Origin: Pictodentalium vernedei
Lineage: Eukaryota > Mollusca > Scaphopoda > Dentaliida > Dentaliidae
Direction of reading: 5' to 3'
Length of the DNA: 64,000 nucleotides
Assembly: GCA_031216915.1 (NCBI GenBank)
Contig: CM062292.1
Location: 205,923,262-205,987,261, forward strand
Shown: positions 20,511 through 30,910 of the stretch, piece by piece
Position numbering within the stretch: the stretch's first letter is position 1
Layout: every line of letters starts with the position of its first letter
Position numbers and translations under genes: made by a program
Notes under the pieces: generated by a model
What the model saw: the letters and a program-made list of their open reading frames with translations, nothing else
Database searches by the model: none
Told to the model about the DNA's origin: nothing

Positions 20511-20884
20511 CGATTGTAGACGCCAATGAGGTTGGATCAATGATAAGGTCAGGTGTCTTCCATGACTTATTTATTGATCTATTTGTATCTCATCTACCCA
20601 TTTATTCTTCTATCCCATTATCCCAATCCCATTATTCTTATCCCATCATCCCGTTACATATAAGAAACTGTTTAGAGTTCAACATTGTTATTATAATTAT
20701 TTTCTACAGAACCAGAGAGCTTCTTCTAACACATTTTCAACACATTTGTGTTTATGTTACTGGAGACAGCAGGTAGACGGTCAATCTGGCCATGCTTTCT
20801 CCCAACAGAATATCATTAATTACCTACATTTACAGATTTTCACAATTATTGTACTATAACATTCTGTTGAATAAACTTTACTTA

Positions 20885-21740
20885 CTTTACTATTCTTTAA
20901 AAATCTTCTTCTTCAGATCTACCAATCAGAATCTTTTGATATATTTGATTTGCAGGATGCTTAGGGGTGAGATTCAAGTTTGTTCAAGCCACGTCCCTGG
21001 GTACACATTTGGGCTCACTGTGGGAGCCCGAATTATAACTTAGTTCAAAATGAGGAATTTTCTTTAAAAATCTTCTTCTTCAGATCCAGTAGTCAGAATG
21101 TTTTTATGTTTGGTATGCAGCATCCTTGGGGGGGGGGGGGGGGGATTCAAGTTTGTTGAAGCCAAGTGCCTAGGTTCATATTTGGGCTCAATATGGGAGT
21201 CCGAATTATAACTTAGTTCAATATGAGGAATTTGTCTTTAAAATCTTCTTCTTCAGAATCAGCGGTCGGAATGTTTTGATATTTGGCATGCAGCATCCTT
21301 AGGGCGTTGAGATTCAAGTTTGTTCAAGCCAAGTCCCTGGGTTCATATTTGGGCTAACTGTGGGAGCCTGAATTATAACTTAGTTCAAAATGAGGAATTT
21401 TCTTTGAAAATCTTCATCTTCAGATCCAGCAGTCAGAATGCTTTGATATTAGGTATACAACATCCCACTGGAGGTGAGATTCAATTTGTTCAAGCCAAGT
21501 CTCTGGGTTCATATCCGGCTCCTTGTGGGAGCCCGAATTACTACTTAGCTCAATATGAGGAATATTCTTTAAAGATCTTTTTTGTTTAGATCCACTGGTC
21601 AGAATCTTTGGATATTTGGTATAAGCTTTTCTTAGGAGGGGCAGATGCAACTCGTTAAAATCAATTCCCTGGGTTGATATTTAGTCTACCATGTCAGATG
21701 AGCGCCCTCAGGCCCCCTGGGGCCTCTTGTTTAGAATTAC
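20885..21740 (+). repeat. Tandem array of about five 165-170 bp units
   Basis: Each unit carries TTTAAAAATCTTCTTCTTCA(GATCC), then a GCAGCATCCTTAGGGG block, GATTCAAGTTTGTTCAAGCC, TTGGGCTCACTGTGGGAGCC and GAATTATAACTTAGTTCAA. Units start near 20890, 21060, 21235, 21400 and 21560. The array closes with GGCCCCCTGGGGCCTCTTGT, a perfect hairpin near the end, as in Helitron-like 3' ends, although no clear CTRR terminus was seen. One unit holds a G16 run. Confidence 0.75.
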
Positions 21741-21841
21741 GGGCGCTAAAGTATTAGCGTTCGCTGAAAAATCTTCACTTCGGTATTTAGTTTCTTCCTT
21801 GGTATTTAGTATTTACAGCAGCTGCACCAAAGTAATCGACA

Positions 21842-22138
21842 GTGTTAATTGTTAATCACATTGTGGCGCTTGTCAATTACTTCTCTTTGTGGTTGTCGGC
21901 AATTCAGTGTCATCTTTGTTATGACAGTAGAATTGGCATGGACCAATGTCGTGACATCAGGAATTGTATTTTCGTGTGTGGTCACTTTTCAATTGTCAAC
22001 TATGTAAAAACAAAACTTGCCATAAAACAAGAGACGTGGCCAGCACTCGCGGCTGACCAACGGAAACGACAAATTAAAAGGTTAATGACTCGCGCTTCCG
22101 ACAATTCTAAAAATCAAACTTCGACTGGCGGACTTTGA
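21842..22138 (+). other. Possible cysteine-rich exon, plus strand (weak)
   Basis: After a plausible acceptor (GTCGGCAATTCAG) the frame reads CHLCYDSRIGMDQCRDIRNC and continues open for about 55 codons. The CxxCYDS start and spaced cysteines recall Ly6/uPAR-type three-finger domains, but the later part is basic and unlike them. It lies on the strand opposite to gene B, inside its presumed intron. It may be a chance frame. Confidence 0.2.
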
Positions 22139-23420
22139 CGATACATAAAACGGCAGCAACTGTATAAAAAAAACCTGGTCAGGTTAAGAGGTGAGACCTC
22201 GAAAACAAAAAGTGTCAACAGAAAACCCAAGGCTAAATTAAGGCCGTTGACACTGAGAAGAAATGGCTAAAAACATATACTGTATGTATACATATACAAA
22301 GTACAAGCTGTAGTTTTGAGTGTATCAGGCACAGCCGAGCGATACTTATCACAGCACGCCACAAAAGCCCAATAACGACATAAAGCAAATAATAGCAAAA
22401 CATTAAACAAAATATTAAAAATATTTTTAAAAACAACTGAAAAGTTCTGCCGGTCCTAAGCCTGGATAAAAGCTGGTGGAACTTTTATTTTTATGAAATA
22501 TTACAGTGATTTGTGTTGTGATACCCAGTTAGCATTTAAACACTTCATCCACACACCGAGGAAGCCGATAAACTACGAAAATACCTACTAAATACCGAGG
22601 GGCGGTTTTCCGCGACGGCTCGGTCTATATATCTTGCATTTACTCGAATAAGTCAATGATCATATCGCATATATTGCTTCTAGGACTAAATCACATGTCT
22701 ACATATATTTAAACCTTTTAAACTACCTTTAATTACTAGTTTCCGTTCAAAACGGTATCCCTCTGTGTTTACTAGGACCCCCGAGACCAGGGGATGCGGT
22801 ATTAAACTGGAAGTAGTGAATTTGCATGTTTTCGCCGATGTTAAGTTATCCCTTGTTTACAACAATAGTTCTGGCGCGGGACTCCTGTCAGCCATCATAA
22901 AATGGTGTCTCCTTTTCAAAAGTTAAACGAGTCCATACCAAATTGCCCGAATATTTGGGCTGGGAAAAATTGTGGTAATGTGCACAGTAGCCACCGAAGG
23001 GCCACGCTGACTAACCATTTTCCAAAATGCCACCCCCCCCCCCCCCCACCCCCTCCGTGGACACCGCCTAAGAGATCAGAAAACCCCCTCTCCCTTTTGT
23101 GCTCGCTCGTAACTCACAGCTATTGCGCTGGATTATGCTTCACAACATGATCTACGAATGAAATGTTGCGCGTCGCCGGAACCCCAGTATCCTGGAACCT
23201 CCACTGAATCCACCAAATGACAATAACGGCAAAAGGCGACCCTTTCATCATATTTTAACACAACATACTCCCGTGCGCTGAGTCTTTTCGACCATTTGTG
23301 GCTCAACTTAACTTTGTACGTATGTTGCGGTCATGATATAGTATAGCGATAAATACTGAAAATGACAAATATAAATTGCTTTGGCAAACGAATGTTATTT
23401 GATCAATTGGTTGACGAATT
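22139..23420. other. Non-coding stretch with poly-C tract
   Basis: No exon or named repeat recognised. A run of about 15 C at 23032-23047 sits in CACCCCC-rich DNA. At about 23290-23370 there is a weak relative of the S2 tail (AACTTAACTTTGTACGTATG...GTTGCGGTCATGATATA). Confidence 0.35.
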
Positions 23421-23424
23421 CATC

Positions 23425-23650
23425 TCCCCGTGGGAACCCCATACAAGTGGAGCAGTGCTTGTTTACTGAGGTAATCCAGTTCAGCATTCTTGGTAAAACA
23501 GTATCAGGAATTAACCTACACCTGGGGTGGAAGTCCATTAAAGTGGGCAGCATATGTACAAACAATTGGCTAAACTTGACTTCATACATATGTTGTGGAC
23601 ATGATATAGCCAAACATCCTGAAAGTGTCCTTAAACCCAAATAGATAATA
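23425..23650 (+). mobile_element. SINE-like repeat, family S2
   Basis: CCCCGTGGGAACCCCATACA, GCAGTGCTTGTTTACTGAGG, CCTGGGGTGGAAGTCC, AACTTGACTTCATA and CCTTAAACCCAAATAGATAA, in the S2 order. A diverged copy with a different tail. The two open frames crossing it are shadows. Confidence 0.7.
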
Positions 23651-23942
23651 ATAATAATAGAATGGGTTCACCGGAGCCGATTCTATTGGATGCTACATTT
23701 ACCTTTGGCGATTGTTATCCGTGTCTCCCTCAGTTTGTGTGGGCGCAGATATTAACCGCTAGTGACCGCTTCCCACTGAGGAATTTGTCAGAAGTTTTGT
23801 CGGATTTATTCACCTACACGAAGGTCTTAACGCTATAAAGGTTAGTGTACACTGTTGGAGTCAACGCAATTACTCCTTTTGGGCATCTATTTTTCAAACT
23901 CTTTCCAAGTTAAGAGAGAGACACTCATTTCCTACAAAGCTA

Positions 23943-24527
23943 TAGAGCTGGACAGTTTTGATATTTCAAATTCGGTTTCAGGAAAAAACTTAGGTTTTAG
24001 TTTTTCTTGGTGTTAAGAACTTATAGTAAACAACAGTTCAGACTCCATAACCTGGAAAAACCGGAATAGATTATACGACACCACTCACCGCAAAAAATGC
24101 CCTGTCTGTAAGTATATCCAATGGGTTCAGCCTACCTTCCCTTTGATCAGATTTAAGGGTTCCAGGAGATCAGTTGCACAGCATACTGAGTCAGAAAAAA
24201 AACTTAAATTAAGGTGACAAATGAATAAAGTTAATCTGTTCTTTGTTGTGTTCTTAATGTCACATTTTCTCCCTTATTGACTCGTCCGGTGGACGAGTCA
24301 GTAAGGGAGAAAATCTGACAGTGAGAACACGACGCATTTACTTACCCCTCTGCTCGATAAACTAAGTCCATAATATGTGGCACTAGTCCAGCCCCAGCCC
24401 CTGATAGTTTGAACCATTTATGCACAAACACTGTAAAACCGTTCGGTAGGTTTTTGCTGGGTCTTGCGGTTTGGTTTTCCGGTTTGTCTCAAAAACCGGA
24501 ACTGACCAAAAAAAACCCCCAGCTCAA
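23943..24527 (+). mobile_element. hAT-like non-autonomous element (older copy)
   Basis: 585 bp, related along its whole length to the 591-bp element at 60667-61257: shared TTATACGACACCACTCACC, GCCCTGTCTGTA, ACTGAGTCAGAAAAAAA, the central hairpin (about 24260-24310) built on TTATTGACTCGTCC/GGACGAGTCAGTAA, and a CCGGTTTGTCTCAAAAACCG region. The ends read TAGAGCTGG and CCCAGCTCAA. It stops about 35 bp from the splice donor of gene B's Asp102 exon. Confidence 0.75.
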
Positions 24528-24562
24528 CCGCTTATCGTGGGAGCCTAAAGCCTAAGCCTTAC

Positions 24563-24819
24563 CGTTTGTACTATTCCGATGCACCGTCAGAGTACAATAT
24601 ATTGATGAGAAGTCTTGTGACATTTGTGGGATGCAAGCAGTATTCACCGACGCGGATGAATTTGTTACAAAATCGTCCAGCTTTACAAGAGCCAGATCAT
24701 TTGTTGCCCGTCCTTTATCATATCCTCCATGTATTATGTAGTCTACCGGTTGAGCGTGAAGTATATCTTGTTCACTTCCTCGAAGTACTGCTGTTATGTT
24801 GTTTAATACTGTATATTGC
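24563..24819 (-). CDS. Gene B exon: S1 domain with Asp102
   Basis: 257 bases, flanked by an acceptor (TTTCTTCTTACAG) and a donor (AAACG/GTAAGG). The first base completes the Gly codon left by the His57 exon (phase 2); the exon ends in phase 1. It reads QYTVLNNITAVLRGSEQD, then VDYIIHGGYDKG and NDLALVKLDD, with Asp102 of the catalytic triad in the usual setting, then NTACIPQ (Cys122, which normally ties the protease to its prodomain) and IYCTLTV (Cys136). Where active enzymes have a GWG stretch, it has HRN, another departure typical of protease homologues. Confidence 0.88.
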
Positions 24820-25134
24820 CTGTAAGAAGAAATAGAGCACCCTCTGTAACAGCCAGTAGTGTAATAATCAACCAGACTGAACCAGTACTGTAATGTTAAC
24901 CAGTGACGTAATAAAGGTCGGCTAGTAGTGAAATAATCGAGTAGCATTGTAGTAGAAATCAACGAGTAGTCTAATAACTGGTAATGCAATAATCTTACCC
25001 GGTAGTGTAATAAAATTCTATGAAAAACTGTGAAGAACAATTTTTCGATGAAATGTTCCTTTTGTCCATTTCCAAAGAAGTTTTCGGGTGACTCAAATTA
25101 TAGTTTGGGTATATCTTACGATAGTTATTTATTT
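24820..25134. other. Intronic, weakly repetitive
   Basis: Contains irregular repeats of AGTAGTGTAATAATC / CAGTACTGTAATG type between about 24850 and 25015. No exon motif was seen. Confidence 0.4.
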
Positions 25135-25390
25135 ATTGTTATTTATTTGGGTTTTAAGGTCACATACTTATGCACAATGGCTAATCGTGGCCGTGACAGT
25201 TTTTATGGGCAGAGGAAGCCGGAGTACCCTGAGAGAACCACCGAGCAACGACGAGCAACTGTCAGCTCCTCAACATTCTAACTCTGCTCAAGCTCCGCTC
25301 AAGCAGGGTTACAGCGGTTGAAGACATGTGCACCATCGACGTGCAGTACGCCTTAGTACACGGCGTCATCGTGCACCCATGTAGGGAACC
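25135..25390 (-). mobile_element. SINE, family S1, 5'-truncated, minus strand
   Basis: Read on the minus strand: CGTACTGCACGTCGATGGTG, a GTGGTTCTCTCAGGGTACTC-type block, CTTCCTCTGCCC, and the tail GCATAAGTATGTGACCTTAA with AAATAACAATAAATAAAT. The tRNA-like head is missing. It lies within a gene B intron. Confidence 0.75.
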
Positions 25391-25509
25391 GGGATAGTTA
25401 TTTTTAATTATTTGATCACGAGTCTAAAGAGGTTTTCGAAGTCAAATATCATTTGTTTGGTTCAATAGTGTGGCGAGTGTTTTGCGGTGATTATGTGCGT
25501 ATCTGCTAG

Positions 25510-25740
25510 TATATGTCTCGTGTGGGAACTCAGGGAAGTGGAGCAGTGCTTGTTTACTGTGGTAAACAAGTTCTGCTTTAATGGTAAAATAGGACCCGGA
25601 ACCAAGGCCCGAGGTGAAAGCTCTCTAAAGTGGACAGCACAGGTATAAACGATTGCCTAAACTTGACTTCATACCCACTTTACATAATGAAGTGGCCAAA
25701 GATGCTGAAAATGACCTTAAACACCAATAAATAAATATGT
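25510..25740 (+). mobile_element. SINE-like repeat, family S2
   Basis: GTGTGGGAACTCAGGGAAGT, GCAGTGCTTGTTTACTGTGG, ATGGTAAAATAGGACCC, AACTTGACTTCATA and CCTTAAACACCAATAAATAA in S2 order, with the S1-type AAATAAAT tail, which links the two families. Confidence 0.75.
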
Positions 25741-26545
25741 TGGTGTTTAATGTTATTTTCAGTATCTATAGCTGTATCGCTGCAGCAAGATTAATATTAA
25801 TTCAGTGTTAGCAAAACTAATTATGTATTGTAATGCTGTGCTTGTTAGAGGTCGCATGAGATGGCCGGCATAAGATGTCGGGTCCTATATGTTCCTGAAT
25901 TTTTGCTTCTATTTTAGTTGGAACATTAGAAGTGAACTGTGTGTAGAACGTCTGTAAAATTTGGCAAAATCGACGACGACTCCCATTACCTTTAAAAAAG
26001 TTTTACAGAGTTATAAAATTTATTTCTTTGTACCATTGAGTATTGATGTCTTGTCTGTTTTTGTTCAACAGATATGACAGTGCGTCACGCCCGCTGTGAT
26101 GTGATTCGACAGCAGTGAATCTTACTTTAGAGAAGTCCTGTGTGCGTTCTGTTTTTTTATGAATTGTCAGAATTATCAATTCACAATTTTGGGGAAAGCC
26201 TGAAATAGGTTTTTATTCTTCATCCATGAATACGATTTTAATACTTCTTCTTAATGGTTTTCAGTAATTCACACGAGCGTGTTATTTCAATAATTTGGAT
26301 GTTTGGATTAGGCGTTGCTCAGCTTGGGAGAGATTGTTTTTACCTAAGATTGGGACGATGTCAATGAAAATTCCAGTAGAATATTATGAATGTTTCTTAT
26401 TTTTGTCACATTTTGTCGGACAGATTGCCGTATTCACGCTATCAGCGTTCAAATAAAAACACGAAGACAACCGGGTTCTTTTTTAGTTGACTGACTCAAC
26501 TTCTTTCAACTCCGATTAATTTGTCGGCTGTCAATGAAATCCCCT
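25741..26545. other. Intronic stretch, nothing recognised
   Basis: AT-rich gene B intron sequence with no open frame of note, no repeat shared with the rest of the window and no S1 motif. Confidence 0.35.
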
Positions 26546-26573
26546 GGAAGGAAGGAGTTATCGAACTTACCGA

Positions 26574-26663
26574 CCGGACAGATTTCTGGACTTGAGTGTT
26601 CTTTCACTTTGTTCACTGCAAACAAAGCGTCGCCTCCCGTACAAGTCTCATAGCAAGGTAATG
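26574..26663 (-). other. Candidate cysteine-bearing exon inside gene B intron (weak)
   Basis: On the minus strand, after a weak acceptor (GCACTCCAG), the frame reads SLPCYETCTGGDALFAVNK and later SSPEICPVG before a good donor (GTCG/GTAAGT). It would be phase 1 at both ends. That does not fit the phase-2 junction between the His57 and Asp102 exons, so it would have to belong to another transcript. A second donor-bounded frame of the same kind lies at about 27117-27183. Neither has a recognisable domain. Confidence 0.2.
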
Positions 26664-27464
26664 ATTTCTGGAGTGCATGGGCATAAAATTATTTAAGAGG
26701 TTTTATTGTTCACGTATGTAAAAATTTAAAAATCCATGACCAAATTTCGCTTTTATTAAATAGTCAGGTTAGGTCTAATGCAGATAAACTCATTGATAAT
26801 TAAATATTTTGTCTGTATTTAATGCATACATTACAGACATGGTGACAGTGATGCTTTCCGAAATCAGGAAGTAAAGGAAGGGGGGCTCATCATTTCAGCA
26901 ATCATCGATGATTTGCCGGGGGTATTCCCGGGAACATTTTGAAATTTATCACTGAAGAATCGCATGTCACTGATTTTTCGCAGTGAATTTCATTACTCTT
27001 ACAGCCAAATTCTCAGGACGATTCACCCTCCCTCCGTTTTATGAGAGGAACGTGGAAATGTCGCTCTGGTGAGACATGATTGAGTTACAAACCAAAACAA
27101 ACTCGCGTGCAACTTACCAAGTAGGTCTTCCAGTTGTGGGGAAACTGCGTTCCTCCTCAGGACAAAATAAGGGTATTGTTGACCTGAGGTGTGAATTTGT
27201 TGTCTGGAGACCATGTACTTAGATATGAGGAAACCTTTTATTCAATATCATCATTGTGTAACTCAAAATTGTGGAAGTATTCAAAAGTATTCATAAAGTA
27301 TTCGTGATACACCTGAAATTTAATGTATTTGAATACGAATACATGTATTGATAAAATTCAATTAATATTGAATACATGAAGAGGAGGTTGTGGCTCATTG
27401 ATTAGGACATTACGATTCGATACTGACCAGCGGTAACTAAGTTGTATCCTTTGAAAAAAACACT

Positions 27465-27712
27465 AAACTCGTTACCCAACACAAACGATATCAAAATATA
27501 TTATTTTAAATATAATTTTTTTAAATGTTTCAAAACATTTCAACAAAACCATATCATGTGGCCCCTCATTGGAACGAGCTCAATGAGCTCGTTCCAATGA
27601 GGGGTCACATGATTTGGTTTTGTTGAAATATTTTGAAAAATTTAATTTTTCCAACTGCTCAATTTGCATATTACGCAGGTGGATGCGGGCGATTCGTTAG
27701 GTAAAGGGTTAA
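27465..27712. mobile_element. Palindromic MITE, TTAACCC-type family
   Basis: The centre is a perfect palindrome: CCCCTCATTGGAACGAGCTC then AATGAGCTCGTTCCAATGAG; the arms extend to AACAAAACCATATCATGTGG and its complement. The right end reads GTTAGGTAAAGGGTTAA; the left end is eroded (GTTACCCAAC). An S1 SINE fragment follows directly. Confidence 0.75.
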
Positions 27713-27965
27713 TCCCGACTGCCCACGTGGGGGCACGGTGGCGCTATGTATTAAGGCGTGCGTACTGCACGTCGATGGAACCCTTGCCTTCACCCAATGC
27801 TAACTCGGCTTGTGCGGAGTTAGTACGTTAGGGAGGCTGATAATCGCTCGTTGGTTATTTTGGGTACTCCGTCTTCCTCCACCCTTAAAACAGCCCGACA
27901 CAAGGTGACCCTGGTTGTCGTGTTGTTAACCCCCAATAAATAAATATATGAATAAATAAATACTG
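27713..27965 (+). mobile_element. SINE, family S1, 5'-truncated
   Basis: CCCACGTGGGGGCACGGTGG, CGTACTGCACGTCGATGGAA, a GTTATTTTGGGTACTCCGTC block, CTTCCTCCACCC and the AATAAATAAATA tail. It abuts the end of the palindromic MITE, suggesting one inserted beside the other. Confidence 0.8.
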
Positions 27966-28348
27966 AATATGGTTTTGTCAAAACCTTTTGAAAATGATTT
28001 TTTTTTTAATTCTAAATTTGAAAATTACACGAGCGGTTACTTGAATGGTTAACTATACAACCAATTAGGCTGAAGGATTAAATCTATATATTAATGATTC
28101 TCCTTGCTACTTTGCTATTCAATGCGACGTCCGACATTTGTTCTTTCTTCATATAAAAGTGTATGCTAATCTAAGATGCTTCTGTTCATCGAAGGTTTGC
28201 AATAACGTGACTGTTTTTCTTATTTGGTCTCCAGAGTTTTCTCAACGAACGTAGTGGAGCTGAACAACTGCAACGGCATTCGAGCATCAGCGAAACACAA
28301 ATACTAATTAAGACTTGAAATAGCTGGAATAATATTTATTATACGTAC

Positions 28349-28478
28349 CCCACAAAACAGTGAGCAGCTGTCAAAACCCAATTCTGTTGCACAAGAACTC
28401 CACTGCAGAAGTGGAGATTGTTCATTCTGAACAAAACCTGCCATGGAAATGTATCGCTGTTATATGTACCACGGCAAT
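28349..28478 (-). CDS. Gene B exon: S1 domain N-terminus with His57
   Basis: 130 bases between an acceptor (TATATTTCAG) and a donor (GTGGG/GTACGT). It starts in phase 1 and ends in phase 2, matching both neighbours. It reads DCRGTYNSDTFPWQVLF, then LHFCSGVLVQQNWVLTAAHC, with His57 and the Cys42-Cys58 pair intact. The residues before FPWQ do not contain an Arg-Ile-Val-Gly-Gly activation site; they read STDCRGTY. Without the new N-terminal Ile the active site of an S1 enzyme cannot be ordered, so this is probably a protease homologue rather than a zymogen. Confidence 0.9.
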
Positions 28479-28489
28479 CTGAAATATAT

Positions 28490-29731
28490 AAGGCAACTAA
28501 GTGCACAATTCGCAGAAAGTACAGGAAACGCCAACAAAGGGTTCACTTCCCGAAGATACCACCCAACTGCTTCCAGATGCCTTCGTTTTTTTTGTACCAA
28601 ACCACAGGCGTAGCCACGTGGAGTCATGACCCCCGAATCCTCACCTACGTCCCCCAAGAATCCTGAATTCTGAGAGCTGCAGGGGACGTCAAGTAATGAC
28701 ATTATAGATGGCATACCACGCCTTGTGGGGACTGACGTTCTTTTCAGCCTCAAAATGATCACCATGTAGGGCTTATTTTTTCAAATACTTCTCCGGACAA
28801 GGCCCAAAGCTGGGCCTTCCCAGAGAAATCTTTTAAAAACATTCCCACCAGTCATACGAACCTAGCATGGTGTCCCTAAGTCACGTGGCATGACGCCACT
28901 GCCTAGATTACCCAATGAGATTACCCCGATAAGGCACGAAAGGTGCGACTATTTCTTTACCCACACTTCAAAGAAGTTGGGCTTATTGTCGTCGCCCTCT
29001 ACGTCCGTACAAAGGTTTTTGAGTGTGCAACTTCTACATTTATGGACTGATTTTGATGCAACTTCCTATGTATTACCACCAGGTACAACAAGTGTACAAC
29101 CTGTGGCGATATTCTCCAAGTTATACCCCTTTGGACCTTTTCAACATTTCATATAGATTTCTATTCGTGATTTTTGTGTGCACAACTCCTACATTTATGA
29201 TTCCATTTTCATGAAACTTCTCAAACCTTGATAATTGGCCACAGGCCCAAATTAGGGACCGGGCACCCCCCCCCCCCCCCTCCCCCGCCCCTTAGAACAT
29301 TTTTGTTGTCTGTTGTATACCCAAACGCAGACATTTTCTCTGAAGACATGTAATTGATCAGCCCATTATTGCCTATGACTCAAAAGTGTGTCGCGACTTT
29401 GATCCAAGATCATATCATTGAGGTCAAGGTCACAGATAGCAAAACTTTGATAGTGTTATACAGTAACATTTGGATTCTTATCTTGGATTTAGCTTCCCCT
29501 AAAAGCAGTGACCCTGGGCGGAGCTGTCGAGGCTGAGAGGACTCTTGTTATTAAACTTATCAAACATGACCACAATCAAGTGAGAGTGCGCATGTTTCCA
29601 AATTTCCAGTCATCTACAATTTTAACTGGGTTATCTCTCCCTGAACTGAGAAAAGTTAGTGAAGATTTCTATTACATGTTTCTGTGCGCAAGGTCTATCA
29701 CATTTCAATGAAAACTTCTTAAACATGGCCA
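28490..29731. other. Gene B intron with an eroded interspersed repeat
   Basis: From about 28780 to 29700 there are loosely repeated AACTTCTACATTTATGGACT / ACAACTCCTACATTTATGAT and AAGGTCAAGGTCACA motifs, like the module repeat at 18.0-18.4 kb. A run of about 15 C lies at 29268-29282. No exon motif was seen. Confidence 0.45.
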
Positions 29732-29983
29732 TTAACCCTTTACCAAACATGAAAAGCAGACGACACTTGCAAAAATAATTCTTGAATAACTAATTTTTTT
29801 CATTTTTTGTCTCAAAAACATAGGTTATGACCCCTCGTTGGAACGAGCTCAACGAGCTCGTTCCAACGAGGGGTCATAACCTATGTTTTTGAGACACAAA
29901 ATGAAAAAAATCATGAAAATTAATTGACGATTTTTGAGAATAGAGCTGGCCGGTTTTGGCCGTTACGTTGGGTAAAGGATTAA
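29732..29983. mobile_element. Palindromic MITE, best-preserved copy of the TTAACCC family
   Basis: Ends TTAACCCTTTACCAAAC and GTTGGGTAAAGGATTAA. The centre is a perfect palindrome (CTCGTTGGAACGAGCTCAAC and its complement), with arms through GGTTATGACC and AAAAACATA. About 252 bp. The terminal TTAA could be the target site, as in piggyBac-type MITEs; that is inference. Confidence 0.8.
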
Positions 29984-30139
29984 TTAGTGAATATGTGCGT
30001 GTTGTTTCAACCTGCAGCGATTTCAATCGAGTTATCTTCCTTTGAACTTAGTAGATTTAATGCAGATTTCTTTAGGATTCTTCTTCTTTGGGGACGTCTC
30101 AAACATTACCACTCACAGGTGAACATGTCTTTCTATCTT

Positions 30140-30375
30140 TTGTGGGAAGATCAGAAAGTGCAACAGCGTTTGTTTACTGTGGTAAACAAGCATTGTTTTA
30201 CTAGTAAAATAGGCCACGGTCACCACTGCTTGGGGTTTGAGTCCTCTAAAATGAGCAACATAGGTATAAACGATTGTCTGGACTTGACTTTATATCCACG
30301 TTGCGGTTACAGTTAACCATTGTGCAGACTTATGTGACCTTGAAGACCAATAAATAAATAAATGAATAAGTTAAT
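30140..30375 (+). mobile_element. SINE-like repeat, family S2
   Basis: GCAACAGCGTTTGTTTACTG, TTTACTAGTAAAATAGGCCA, GCTTGGGGTTTGAGTCCTC, GACTTGACTTTATATCC, then GTTAACCATTGTGCAGACTT and CCAATAAATAAATAAATG. Clear S2 order with a long AAATA tail. Confidence 0.75.
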
Positions 30376-30766
30376 TAATTAATTAATTACTGTTTGTCTA
30401 AAACGACTACATTTGCAAAAACGATTGTTGAACAACTAAAACGTTCCAGTTGTTTGGCAAGAAAACATAGCTTATGGCAAGTTATTGGCCTGAGATCTAA
30501 GCAAGTTCACTTCATGGGCCATAGCCAATGTTTAGGAGGCAAAACATACAAAAACATTAAAATTTGAATGGTGACATTTGTGAATAGCGCAGGGTGACTA
30601 AAAACGTAACGTTAGCCAAAGGTTTAACAGAAACAAAGATTTATTAAGCTTGCTTCAATTATTTGGAAAGGAGTCAACAGAATGATCAGTTACACACTTT
30701 CGTTTGATCGGACGATGAAAAAAAATTAGCCCATGTGTTCGGTTATTAAATGGAAAGTCAAAATAC

Positions 30767-30910
30767 CTGTGGATGATAAACTGGTGCTCGTCAGCTTGGG
30801 TTGTATGCAGCATAGCTGTAGGAACCCACATCCAGTCAGGGTGTATCGACTTCCTGACGGGCACTTTCTGTGGAATAAATCCACACACGTACCGTTTCTC
30901 AGCTTGCACT
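30767..30910 (-). CDS. Gene B exon: six-cysteine disulfide-knot domain
   Basis: 144 bases, phase 1 at both ends (a symmetric, shuffle-ready module), between an acceptor (TTTTATTTCAG) and a donor (CCACAG/GTATTT). It reads ECKLRNGTCVDLFHRKC, then PSGSRYTLTGCGFLQLCC and a Ser/Thr-rich linker. Cysteine spacing is C-x6-C-x7-C-x10-C-x5-C-C, ending in the CC doublet found in arthropod clip domains, big defensins and beta-defensins. Joined to the His57 exon it makes an N-terminal knot before a protease fold, the layout of horseshoe-crab and insect clip proteases. Whether it is a true clip domain or a defensin-like domain is open. The signal-peptide exon should lie further right and was not found. Confidence 0.75.

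Larger units (their letters stand above)
2833..24562 (-). other. Presumed gene B intron or introns, heavily invaded by transposons
   Basis: If the terminal exon at 2662-2832 belongs with the exon at 24563-24819, about 21.7 kb separates them. One more exon would be expected, bearing the loop from the GWG region to DxCQ, starting in phase 1 and ending in phase 0. I looked for it on the minus strand and saw none. The interval holds a LINE, a Penelope-like element, duplicated 2-kb blocks, a second LINE remnant, tandem repeats and a hAT-like element. Confidence 0.4.
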
